Shown one piece after another: positions 1-7,700 of a DNA stretch of 9,682 nucleotides (its first letter is position 1; each line of letters starts with the position of its first letter). A program made the translations under genes and the position numbers. The notes beneath the pieces are model-generated. The model did no database searches. It was not told the origin of the DNA and saw only the letters and a list, made by a program, of their open reading frames with translations. Origin of the DNA: JAYEJW01 sp034716535 (GTDB taxonomy: Bacteria; Pseudomonadota; Gammaproteobacteria; Chromatiales; Chromatiaceae); the NCBI GenBank assembly GCA_034716535.1, contig JAYEJW010000381.1:1-9682 (forward strand), read 5' to 3'.

Positions 1-11
1 CCGGCTCTTGC

Positions 12-85
12 AGGCGCGTAGCTCAGCTGGTTAGAGCACCACCTTGACATGGTGGGGGTCGTTGGTTCGAGTCCAATCGCGCCTA
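12..85 (+). tRNA. tRNA-Val (anticodon GAC)
   Basis: A full cloverleaf can be drawn by hand. The acceptor stem pairs 12-18 with 78-84, the D stem pairs 21-24 with 34-37 (GCTC/GAGC), the anticodon stem pairs 39-43 with 51-55, and the T stem pairs 61-65 with 73-77 around the TTCGAGT loop. The seven-base anticodon loop (44-50) places GAC at 46-48, which reads valine codons GUC and GUU. From the D arm to the T arm it closely follows the enteric Val(GAC) tRNA. The discriminator base is A85, and the next bases are C-A-A, so the 3' CCA is not encoded and must be added by the CCA-adding enzyme. Confidence 0.96.
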
Positions 86-373
86 CAATAGCCGGGTAAT
101 ATACAGGCTGTGGGTGGGCGAGCGCAAGCGGATATCGCGCTCACCACCCCATTATGATACTCACCACTAAACCATCGCCTGGGCGGCTTGTTCGCTCGCG
201 TCACGTCGACCTCGGAGGGCGAGGAGCTCATGTCGCCCACGCATCGCGTACCCCGGACCAGACAGAATCTCCCATTCTGCGAATTCACCCCCGCCTAATC
301 CGAGAAACTTCGGTGAGATCCCCAGAGTGCTGACAAAGCTCCGTCGGCACAATGGCACGGGCGTTGACGGCTA
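86..373. other. Non-coding region between tRNA-Val and the anhydrase-like gene
   Basis: No credible gene lies in these 288 bases; the short frames have no ribosome binding site and no recognisable product. The region is where plus-strand tRNA transcription and minus-strand transcription from the anhydrase-like gene converge. It holds a 12-pair imperfect hairpin at 112-149 (listed separately), a small 6-pair hairpin at 263-279 (CAGAAT/ATTCTG around CTCCC) and a 4-pair one at 300-313. None has a run of T after it on either strand, so no textbook intrinsic terminator is visible. I see no direct repeat of the tRNA 3' end that would mark an integrated element. Confidence 0.6.
112..149. terminator. 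Imperfect hairpin, possible terminator after tRNA-Val
   Basis: GGGTGG (112-117) and GAGCGC (120-125) pair with GCGCTC (137-142) and CCACCC (144-149), interrupted only by a 2-by-1 internal loop, around an 11-base loop. The stem is strongly GC-rich and starts 26 bases after the tRNA, a sensible place for a transcript end or processing signal. No U tract follows on either strand (CATTATG on the plus side), so Rho-independent termination is uncertain. It could equally act as an RNA stabiliser. Confidence 0.4.
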
Positions 374-1216
374 CTAGCGGCGCGACATCGTAAGGACGGG
401 ACGTCCGTTCAGGGGCTGGACGGGTCGGGCATTGCTGCCTACCACCTGGGCGAGACGGTGGATATAACTCTGGTCCACCTCGACGGGCTCCGCGAGCACG
501 AACCATTCCACCCCTTCGGTGCACGGCGGCTCGGTCATTGAGCCGACGTAAGAGAAGTAGCTGCGATCGCTCGGCAGCAGAAACAGGGGGTTGATCCCCT
601 TCTGGCGGCCGTAATAGGTCTGCCCTCCCCTCCCGGGGAGGTGCTCCCAGATGCGGCTGAGGGTGCTGTTCATGCGCCGCCCCGCCTTCATCAACACCGC
701 CACGACCGCGCGGCGCCCCTGCCGGTCCCGATGCTCCAACTGCAGCTCCATGTCCGCAGGCACGCCGTTGATGCGGTGCTCGCCCGGGACGTGGAAATGA
801 AAACCCGTGAGCTCGTACTCACGCCCGCCGGCCACCATGTAGCTGCCCGGTCGATAGCCGACACGCACCGAGCGGCCGTCGTTGGTCAGGGACAGGGGGT
901 TGCTGCGGTAACGGAACGTCAGGGGCGAGTACCGCAGGAGCCGGCCACCGCGCAGATCGACCGGAGACTGGTGCTCGCCTTTGCAGGCGGAGAAGTCCGG
1001 GGATAGGTCGCTCCAGTGTTCGGGACCCAGATCTCCCCGGTAGCCCCAATTGACCTCCGGCTCCGGCCTCGTCGGCCCGAAGGTGGGGTACCAGGCGTGA
1101 GCCGGGGCGGCGGCCGCTGAGAGTAGGCCGGCGATCAAGGCGCCCCACAGCCGAAGATTGGGGCGGCGGGCTCCTCGCACAGGCTTCATCATCGGCGCAG
1201 GGAGGTTTCCGGACAT
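374..1216 (-). CDS. Exported alpha-carbonic anhydrase family protein, probably altered or acatalytic
   Basis: A 280-residue protein. The start at 1216 is chosen because AAGGA lies 8 bases upstream; ATG codons at 1192 and 1189 are possible but have weaker sites. Residues 11-41 form a signal peptide (basic RGARR..R, hydrophobic LWGALIAGLL, cleavage after APAHA), so the product should be periplasmic. The rest is an alpha-CA fold: WGY at 57-59, HQSPVDL at 82-88, FHFH at 139-142 with His140 and His142 as the first two zinc ligands, GEH at 145-147 (gatekeeper Glu146), and TEPP at 228-231 with Thr228 matching Thr199 of human CA II. Cys78 and Cys232 are placed for the disulfide of bacterial alpha-CAs. 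Oddly, the third zinc ligand is Gln159 (motif MELQLEH) and the proton-shuttle His is Arg115. Family membership is clear; CO2 hydration activity is doubtful. It follows the small gene at 1221 by 4 bases, suggesting co-translation. Confidence 0.92.
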   Translation of the reverse strand: MSGNLPAPMMKPVRGARRPNLRLWGALIAGLLSAAAAPAHAWYPTFGPTRPEPEVNWGYRGDLGPEHWSDLSPDFSACKGEHQSPVDLRGGRLLRYSPLTFRYRSNPLSLTNDGRSVRVGYRPGSYMVAGGREYELTGFHFHVPGEHRINGVPADMELQLEHRDRQGRRAVVAVLMKAGRRMNSTLSRIWEHLPGRGGQTYYGRQKGINPLFLLPSDRSYFSYVGSMTEPPCTEGVEWFVLAEPVEVDQSYIHRLAQVVGSNARPVQPLNGRPVLTMSRR

Positions 1217-1220
1217 GGTG

Positions 1221-1499
1221 TCAGTCCTTCTTCTTGTTCCTGCCCAGGCTGGTAATGGGCACGACCTCTGCCTGCCGGGGCTCATCGACATAGTAGGGTC
1301 TCTCGCTGGCACGCCCCTGGGCGTCTGCCAACTCCTTCTCGCGGGCGGAGATCAGGGCCAGGCACTGACGGACGTCGTCGATGGTGCGCTCGGACAGCGG
1401 GTGCTTCATGCCGGGAGGCGGCGTAACGTCCTTGATGACCGCAGCCAGCGTCTTGCGCATGGCTATGAGGATCTGTTGCTCTTTGGAAAGCTCTGACAT
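1221..1499 (-). CDS. Small conserved-looking protein of unknown function
   Basis: A 92-residue protein starting MSELSKEQQ. The ATG at 1499 is preferred over one 12 codons upstream because AGGGA sits 6 bases before it. It has no signal peptide, membrane segment or cysteine. The N-terminal half (about residues 4-21 and 36-60) looks helical, separated by a proline-rich turn with TPPPG at 26-30. The second half has an acidic/aromatic PYYVDEP stretch near 68-74 and a lysine-rich tail ending in KKKD. Codon use resembles the neighbours and the frame is clean, so it is very likely a real gene. I do not recognise the family. It lies 107 bases downstream of ligA and 4 bases upstream of the anhydrase-like gene, sharing the latter's translation signals. 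A cytosolic protein coupled to an exported one gives no clear clue to its role. Confidence 0.8.
   Translation of the reverse strand: MSELSKEQQILIAMRKTLAAVIKDVTPPPGMKHPLSERTIDDVRQCLALISAREKELADAQGRASERPYYVDEPRQAEVVPITSLGRNKKKD
1225..1229 (-). promoter_or_regulatory. Ribosome binding site of the anhydrase-like gene, inside the upstream gene
   Basis: On the minus strand this reads AAGGA, 8 bases before the ATG at 1216. It lies in the last lysine/aspartate codons of the preceding gene, whose TGA is at 1221-1223. This decides the start of the anhydrase-like gene and makes translational coupling likely. Confidence 0.7.
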
Positions 1500-1549
1500 G
1501 GATGGTCCCTTTGGGTCGCTGGCTATTCGGAACAAGCCGATTTCCCCCT

Positions 1550-1555
1550 TCTATA
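1550..1555 (-). promoter_or_regulatory. Possible -10 element upstream of the small gene
   Basis: In the 107 bases between ligA and the small gene the minus strand reads TATAGA, 51 bases before the ATG at 1499 and in a locally AT-richer patch. No good -35 is seen 16-18 bases upstream. It may give the small gene and the anhydrase-like gene their own transcript; otherwise they read through from ligA, after which I see no terminator hairpin. Confidence 0.25.
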
Positions 1556-1606
1556 GTGGGGCCGTTCCAGCTCGATTCCAGCCACACGGCAATTTCGTAC
1601 CCCCCG

Positions 1607-3874
1607 TCAGCTTCTGTCAAGCAGGGTTGCCAGCTCTTCCTCGCTCAGCACCCGGACCCCGAGCGCACGAGCTTTGTCGAGCTTTGAGCCCGGATCTTCT
1701 CCGGCGAGCAGATAGTCAGTCTTCTTCGAGATACTCACGGTGACCTTTGCACCGAGGGCTTGAAGCTCCTCCTTGATGCGCTCCCGCGGTCGGCTGAGCG
1801 TGCCGGTGATAACGATCGTCTTGCCGACGAACGGATGGTCCGTCGGGACAGCCGCCTCCGTCTTGGTTTCGGCCCAATGGATTCCGGCGTGCTCCGGATC
1901 GACGAGCTTGGAGATGACCTCCCGATTGTGGGGCTCGGCGAAGAAGCCGACGATTTGATCTGCGATCGTGGCCCCGATTCCCTCGACGACACCCACGTCT
2001 TTTTCATACCTCAGATCTTCCGCGGTGGCCGCCCGCAGCCCATCCAGGGTCTCGAACCGATCCGCGATCGCAACACAGTTTCTGCGATTGAGCTTTGGTC
2101 GAAGCTGGAGACCGCAGATCCAATCCGCAAACTCACCTTCGACACTGAGGTTAGGGTGATCAAAGAAGAAATCGACAATGGCCTTTGCCTTCTTGCTCCC
2201 AATACCCTCGATTCCTCGCTCTGGGATGACCAGATCGTTTTTGCGCACCGACACCAGCGCTTCCAGCGTCTTGAAGTGCGCTGCCAAGGCTCGGGCGTTT
2301 GTCTCTCCAACCTCCCTGATCCCCAGAGCATAAATAAACCTTGCGAACGTTGTGCTGCTGGATCTCTCAAGGGCCGTGAGCAGATTTTCCGCCGACTTGC
2401 CACCCATTCGCTCGAGCCCGGCGATCTGCTCATGGGTGAGCGCATAGAGGTCCGCCGGGTCCTTCACCAGGCCCCGGTCCACCAGCTGCTCTACCAACTC
2501 CTCCCCCAGTCCTTCGATATCCAGGGCGCGGCGGGAGGCGAAGTGCTTGATGGTCTCCTTGCGCTGGGCGGGGCAGAAGAGCCCACCGGTACAGCGGCTC
2601 GCCGCCTCCCCTTCCACCCGCACCACCTCCGAGCCACACACGGGACAGCGCGTGGGCATTTCGAACTCGCGTGCGTCCGACGGGCGTCGCTCCTTGATCA
2701 CGCCGACGACCTGGGGAATGACGTCCCCTGCGCGCCGCACAATGACCGTGTCGCCGATGCGGATGTCCTTGCGCCGAATCTCGTCCCCGTTGTGCAGGGT
2801 GGCGTTGGTGACGCTAACCCCCGCCACCTGGACCGGCTCCAGGCGCGCCACCGGCGTCAGCGCCCCGGTGCGGCCCACCTGGACCTGGATATCCAGCAGG
2901 CGGGTGACCTCCTCCTGGGGCGGGAACTTAAAGGCGATGGCCCAGCGCGGCGCGCGGGACACGAAGCCCAGCGCCTCCTGATCGGCGAGTCCGTTTACCT
3001 TGAACACAACGCCGTCGATGTCGTAGTCGAGGGTATCGCGCCGGGCCGCGATCTCTCGATGGTAGCCGATACAGTCGTCGACACCTTCAAGAACCTTAAG
3101 CTCCGGCGAGATACGCAGACCCCAGCGTTTGATCAGGGCCAGGCTGCCTCTCTGGGTATCGGCCAGGGCGCCGCCTTCCACCGCCCCGAAACCGTAGCAG
3201 AACATGTCCAGCGGCCGCTCCGCCGTGATTCGCGGATCGAGCTGGCGTAGACTTCCGGCGGCCGCGTTACGTGGGTTGGCGAAGGTCTTTCCGCCCTCGT
3301 CGCGGGCCCTGGCGTTGATGGCCTCGAACCCCGCCTTGGGCAGGAAGACCTCGCCGCGCACCTCCAGCAGCGCCGGCCAGTCCTCTTCCTCCAGGCGCAG
3401 GGGGACCGAGCGGATGGTACGCACCTGGGCCGTGACGTCCTCCCCACGACGACCATCCCCTCGGGTCGCAGCCTGGCGGAGCACGCCTTCCTCGTACGTC
3501 AGGCTGATCGCGAGTCCGTCGAGCTTCGGCTCGCCCACGTAGGTGATCGCCTCGCTCTGCAGGCGCTCGCGCACGCGCCGGTCGAAGGCACGCATCTCCG
3601 CCTCGTCGAGGGCGTTCTCAAGCGAGAGCATAGGAACGCGATGCACGACCTCCGCGAAGGCATCGAGGGGCTCCGCGCCCACCCGCTGGGTGGGGGAGTC
3701 GGCGGTGACGAGCTCGGGATATTGGGCCTCGATGGCCTGAAGCTCCCGCATCAGGCGATCGTATTCGGCGTCGGGGATCTCCGGCTCGTCGAGGACGTAG
3801 TAGCGGTAATTGTGATGATGGATCTGTCGTCGCAGCGTCTCCACACGGGAGACGGCATCCGCTGGGGCGCGCAT
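1607..3874 (-). CDS. ligA: NAD-dependent DNA ligase, long form
   Basis: Seals single-strand nicks using NAD+ in replication and repair. The 755-residue protein starts at 3874, two bases after the zipA stop, with GGA 6 bases upstream. Domain order is complete: Ia NAD-binding region with HNYRYY at 21-26 and DAEYD at 35-39; adenylation domain with KLDG at 117-120 (Lys117 is the AMP acceptor, Lys115 in E. coli), RGD(G) at 138-141, EVRGEV at 171-176 and DGVVFKV at 287-293; OB fold with VGRTGALTPVA at 333-343; a Cys4 zinc finger at Cys410, 413, 428 and 434; a helix-hairpin-helix domain from about 450; and a C-terminal BRCT domain at about 680-755. E. coli LigA has 671 residues. The extra 84 lie mostly in the helix-hairpin-helix domain, where residues 530-577 and 603-650 look like two copies of one unit. 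The reading frame is intact and all catalytic residues are present, so it should be active. Confidence 0.97.
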   Translation of the reverse strand: MRAPADAVSRVETLRRQIHHHNYRYYVLDEPEIPDAEYDRLMRELQAIEAQYPELVTADSPTQRVGAEPLDAFAEVVHRVPMLSLENALDEAEMRAFDRRVRERLQSEAITYVGEPKLDGLAISLTYEEGVLRQAATRGDGRRGEDVTAQVRTIRSVPLRLEEEDWPALLEVRGEVFLPKAGFEAINARARDEGGKTFANPRNAAAGSLRQLDPRITAERPLDMFCYGFGAVEGGALADTQRGSLALIKRWGLRISPELKVLEGVDDCIGYHREIAARRDTLDYDIDGVVFKVNGLADQEALGFVSRAPRWAIAFKFPPQEEVTRLLDIQVQVGRTGALTPVARLEPVQVAGVSVTNATLHNGDEIRRKDIRIGDTVIVRRAGDVIPQVVGVIKERRPSDAREFEMPTRCPVCGSEVVRVEGEAASRCTGGLFCPAQRKETIKHFASRRALDIEGLGEELVEQLVDRGLVKDPADLYALTHEQIAGLERMGGKSAENLLTALERSSSTTFARFIYALGIREVGETNARALAAHFKTLEALVSVRKNDLVIPERGIEGIGSKKAKAIVDFFFDHPNLSVEGEFADWICGLQLRPKLNRRNCVAIADRFETLDGLRAATAEDLRYEKDVGVVEGIGATIADQIVGFFAEPHNREVISKLVDPEHAGIHWAETKTEAAVPTDHPFVGKTIVITGTLSRPRERIKEELQALGAKVTVSISKKTDYLLAGEDPGSKLDKARALGVRVLSEEELATLLDRS
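1925..2287 (-). repeat. Probable internal duplication in the LigA helix-hairpin-helix domain
   Basis: Two protein segments align at an offset of 73-75 residues. Copy A, residues 530-575 (codons at 2150-2287), runs LAAHFKTLEAL, then GIEGIGSKKA, then IVDFFFDHPN. Copy B, residues 603-650 (codons at 1925-2068), runs IADRFETLDGL, then VVEGIGATIA, then IVGFFAEPHN. E. coli LigA has one such unit (AAYFGTLEAL to HNFFAEESN). Copy B continues into the canonical REVISKL, so it matches the normal C-terminal end, while copy A follows the normal GIREVGE entry. The copies differ strongly in DNA sequence, so the event is old or selection has separated them. Confidence 0.65.
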
Positions 3875-3876
3875 GC

Positions 3877-4647
3877 CTAGTCCAACGCAGAAGGACGCTG
3901 CACCACGAGCGTCATCACACGCTCGCGCAGGTGCCGCTCCGCCTCCTGCGTGAAGGTACGGCGGTCGCCGTCCTGAATCTCCCCGTCCAGTGCATCGGCG
4001 AGACACCGAACGGTAATCAGCATCTTCTCCAACCGCTCTGTGTCCTCCGGTGCGCCGTCCATCTGAGTGAATAGCGTCACACCCGGAGAGTCGAAGTCCT
4101 CCATGGTGCCGAAAGGAAAGGTCCCCGGATTGACTATGTTCGCCATGCTGAACAGGATGTCATCCGGTGATCCCGCCGGGCCATAACGGTGGAAAATATC
4201 CATAACCCCCGGCTCAAGGTCACAATACGCCGCCGCCTGCACGATCGCCGCACCGTCGAAACGCTCTTGCACCGGCACGACGTTCAACCGCAGGAGCAGC
4301 GGCTGGGGACCTGCCGAGCCCGCAGATTCCTGTTCGCCCTCATGCGGCCCCGGATCCAGCCTGTCGTCCGGATGCTCGAACCCGGTCGGAGGCTCGAAGA
4401 GCACCTCCGCGTCGATACGCTCATCGCTCTCCGAAAAATCGCCACGCCGTTCCGCCATCGTGGCGCCGGCATCGGCGTCGGAATCGAGCGGACCCAGGCT
4501 TGGCTCCTGTTTGCCGTGGGCAACGTCCGATCTCCGGCCAGCCTCATCGGCATCCTTCGCCTGCCGGCGGCGCTCCCAAAGATAGAGCCCGCCAAGCAGC
4601 AGGCATCCGAAGACGATCAGTATGAGACGAAGGGTATCGGCGTCCAT
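3877..4647 (-). CDS. zipA: Cell division protein ZipA
   Basis: Inner-membrane anchor that binds the FtsZ C-terminal tail and helps stabilise the Z ring. The 256-residue protein has an N-terminal membrane segment at about residues 6-24 (TLRLILIVFGCLLLGGLYLW) followed by basic ERRR, giving the expected N-out/C-in topology with a cytoplasmic body. Residues 30-113 are a low-complexity linker unusually rich in Asp and Glu. Residues 114-250 form the FtsZ-binding domain, with PLLLRLNVV at its start, a DIFHRY motif near 150-155 and FSMANIVNPGTF near 166-177. The ATG at 4647 fits the usual family start; an in-frame TTG at 4662 would add five residues, and neither has a strong ribosome site. It sits 68 bases after smc and 2 bases before ligA, a known gammaproteobacterial arrangement. 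E. coli ZipA is longer (328 residues), chiefly through its Pro/Gln-rich linker. Confidence 0.94.
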   Translation of the reverse strand: MDADTLRLILIVFGCLLLGGLYLWERRRQAKDADEAGRRSDVAHGKQEPSLGPLDSDADAGATMAERRGDFSESDERIDAEVLFEPPTGFEHPDDRLDPGPHEGEQESAGSAGPQPLLLRLNVVPVQERFDGAAIVQAAAYCDLEPGVMDIFHRYGPAGSPDDILFSMANIVNPGTFPFGTMEDFDSPGVTLFTQMDGAPEDTERLEKMLITVRCLADALDGEIQDGDRRTFTQEAERHLRERVMTLVVQRPSALD

Positions 4648-4687
4648 TCGCAGCTTGTTCAACCAGCAAGGGGCATTAGAGCCCGAA

Positions 4688-4696
4688 AGTATAGCA
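4688..4696 (-). promoter_or_regulatory. Possible extended -10 promoter for zipA-ligA
   Basis: In the 68-base gap between smc and zipA the minus strand reads TGCTATACT, a match to the extended -10 form TGnTATAAT with 5 of 6 core bases. It lies about 40 bases before the zipA ATG. No clear -35 is visible, as is common for extended -10 promoters. It may add expression of zipA and ligA independent of smc. Confidence 0.4.
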
Positions 4697-4715
4697 ATGC
4701 TCCCGCCGACGCGTC

Positions 4716-7700
4716 TCAGGACACGGCCGCCAACCGCGTCGCCTCGTCCACATCGACGGAAACAAGACGGGACACGCCCGGCTCGTTCATGGTCACCCCA
4801 AGGAGATGATCCGCAATCTCCATGGTGACCTTGTTGTGGGTAATGAAGATGAACTGCACCTGGTCCGACATGGAGCGCACCATCTCGCAGAAGCGCCCCA
4901 CGTTGGCGTCGTCCAGGGGGGCGTCCACCTCGTCCAGCATGCAGAAAGGCGCCGGATTGAGCTGGAAAATCGCGAACACGAGGGCCACTGCGGTGAGCGC
5001 CTTCTCGCCGCCGGAAAGCAGCTGGATGCTCGCATTGCGCTTTCCCGGAGGCCGCGCCATCACGGAGACGCCCGTTTCAAGCAGATCCTCGCCCGTGAGC
5101 TCGAGATAGGCGTGTCCGCCTCCGAACAGGCGGGGGAAGAGCTGCTGCAGGCCATGGTTGACCTGATCATAAGTCTCCTTGAAACGGTGGCGGGTCTCGC
5201 GGTCGATGCGGCGGATCGCCTGCTCCAGGGTCTCCAGCGAACGAGAGATGTCGGCGTGCTGATCGTCCAGATAGCGTTTGCGCTCGGACTGCTCCTCGAA
5301 CTCGTCGATGGCCGCCAGGTTGATGTTGCCCAGGCGTTGGATGCGCGCCCCGATCTTCTCGAGCTGTTCTTGCCAGAGGAGCTCTTCGGCGTCTTCGGCG
5401 ACGCCCTCGAGCACCTCGCCCGGACTCAAATCCGCCTCGCCGAGCTGCTCCTCCAGGGTGCGCCGGCGCACCAACCGCTCCTGACGGGCGAGCCGCAGGG
5501 CATCGAGCTCGCGCTGCCTCTCCTGAATGTCCTGCTCGACCCGGTGTCGCTCCTGCTCGAGCCCCCGCGCCCCCGTGTCGAGCTCCTCCATGCGCGTGCG
5601 CGATGCGCCGAGCTGCTCTTCCACCGTGAGCCGCAGGGCCAGCTGCTCCTCGAGCTGCGCTTCCTGTTCGGCCAGGGGCTCCAGGGACTCCTCCAGCCCC
5701 GCACGCAGCTCCTCGCCGCGCTCCAGCAACTGCCCCCCTTGCTCCCGCGCCCGCGCCAGATTGCGCGCGGTGACCTCCCGAGAGGCGCGCCGGGACTCGA
5801 TGCTCACCCTCAGGCCGTGGGCACGCTCCCGCCATTCCCGTTCTTCCTCACGTGCGCGGGCGACCTCTTCGCGCAGGACCTCGCGCTTCGCCGCCAGGGA
5901 CTCCCGGCGGTCCGCAAGGGTCTCGATCTCCTCCAGGGCAGCGTGCAAGCGCTCGCGGGCCTCCTCGCTCTCGGCAAGGGCCTCCTCCACGCGCTCCGCC
6001 AGCTCCGCCTGCTCCGCCGCCAGCGCCTCGCGGCGCTCGTTCTGGTGCTCGAGGCGGGTCCGCCGTCCCGTCAGGTCCGCACGCACACCGGACAGGGTCT
6101 TGTTGAGCCGAGCGGCCTCCTCCAGCAGCCGGTCGCGGTCGGCCTCGATCTCCCGCCGCTGCCCGCGCAGGCGCTCCTGTTCCTCGGCCAGGGCCTGTAC
6201 CCGCTCGCCGAGCGCGTCAGTCTCTCCTTCCAGGCCCTTGAGCTCCTCCGCACGGGCGAGGACGCCGCCAAGGGCGTTGTCCGAATCCGGCGTGCGCAGC
6301 CAATTGGCGCCGACGAGAACCCCGTCGCGCGTCACAAAGGTCTCCCCACCGTTCAGGCCAGCGCGCTCGCTCAGGGCGTCGGTCAGGCTCTCCGCCACCC
6401 GCACCGTACCCAGCAGACCCTGCAGCGGCCAGGGAGAGCGCACGTAGTCGAGAAGGCTGCCCGATGTCGGCGCAGCTCCCTCCGCAACTCCGGCGGTGTC
6501 GAGCAGGGCCAGAGCGCCGCCCGTGCTCTCCACCGACGTCGCTGCGAACCGGTCCAACCCCTCGGTGCAGACGGCCCGCAGGTGGCCGGAGAGCGCCGCC
6601 TCTACCGCTCGCTCCCAACCGTCGTCCACATCCAGACGATCCGCCAGACGCGGTGCGCCGTCCAAGCCCTGGCGATGCAGCCAGTCGGCGACCGCCTCGT
6701 CCGCATCCCTGAGGGCCGCCTCCTGCAATGCGGAGAGGGAGGCCTGACGGCCGCGCGCGGCCTGCAGGCCGGTGCGCGCCCCATCCAGCTCCTCACCGGC
6801 AAGACGCAGTGCCCGCTCCTGGTCCGTCAGGGCGTCGGCGATCCGCCCCTGTTCTCCCTGCAGGTCCAGGAGCTGGGTGTCGAAGGCCTGCCCCTGCTCC
6901 TCCAGGACTTCGATCTGGGAGGCAAGCTCGGCGGTACTCAGGCGGCCGATCTCCTCTTCGGTCCGGGTCTGGCGCACCCGGTCCTGGCCCATGCGCTGCT
7001 CCAGATGGTTGATCCGGGCCCGCTCCACCTGCGCCAGCTCCGCCGGGGCGGCGGCGCGGCGGTTGAATTCGTCCCAGGCATCCTCCCAAGTCTTGAGATC
7101 CGACTCGACCCGCGTAACCCGCTCCCCCGCCTGCGCAAGGCCCTCGTCCGCGGCGACGAGCTCGGGCTCCTCCCCGGCCAGGGCCGCATCGAGCTCGGCG
7201 AGAGTCTGCTCGTCCCGTCCCAGGTGCTCCTGGGCCTCGCCGAGCTCCCGCCGCAGGCGCACCAGCTCGGCCTCCTGGCGCGAGCGATTCTCTTTGGTGA
7301 ACTGGATGCCCTGCTCGATACGGGCGATCTCGGAGCCCACGGCGTAGTAACGGCCCTGGATCTCGTTGAACCCGTCCGAGGCCTCCACATAGGCGTCCCG
7401 TTTGCCTTCGATCTCCGCCTCCAGGTGCCGCTGGCGGGCGACCGCTCCTTCGAGAGCCACCTCCCGGGTGCCCAATGTCAGATCGCGCTCCCCGATCTCC
7501 CGGTCCAGGGTTCGCCAGCGCAGGGCCTTGAGCTCCGCCTCCAAGCGGCGCTCGTCCTGCCTCAGACGCTTGTACCGCTCGGCGGTAGCGGCCTGACGCT
7601 CCAGGTGCATCAACTGCTTGGCGACTTCTTCGCGCAGGTCGTCGAGACGATCCAGATTGTCCCGGGTGCGGCGCATCCGGTTCTCCGTCTCTCGGCGGCG

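Noticed and set aside
31..288. A minus-strand 85-codon frame running through the tRNA
   Set aside because: Its C-terminal end (WTRTNDPHHVKVVL) is simply the antisense translation of tRNA-Val, a well-known source of spurious proteins.
263..313. Two small hairpins as a terminator for the anhydrase-like gene
   Set aside because: Stems are only 6 and 4 pairs and no T run follows on the minus strand; too weak to call.
12..373. tRNA-Val as an integration site for a genomic island
   Set aside because: No integrase gene and no second copy of the tRNA 3' end are visible in the window; the genes beyond are housekeeping types.
641..1006. An open frame of 121 codons opposite the anhydrase-like gene
   Set aside because: Antiparallel in the same codon register as a gene with a clear fold and signal peptide; no independent support.
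1760..3250. An open frame of 496 codons on the plus strand opposite ligA
   Set aside because: Same register effect as with smc: it is exactly antiparallel to the ligA codons. No ribosome site or recognisable product; LigA is unambiguous.
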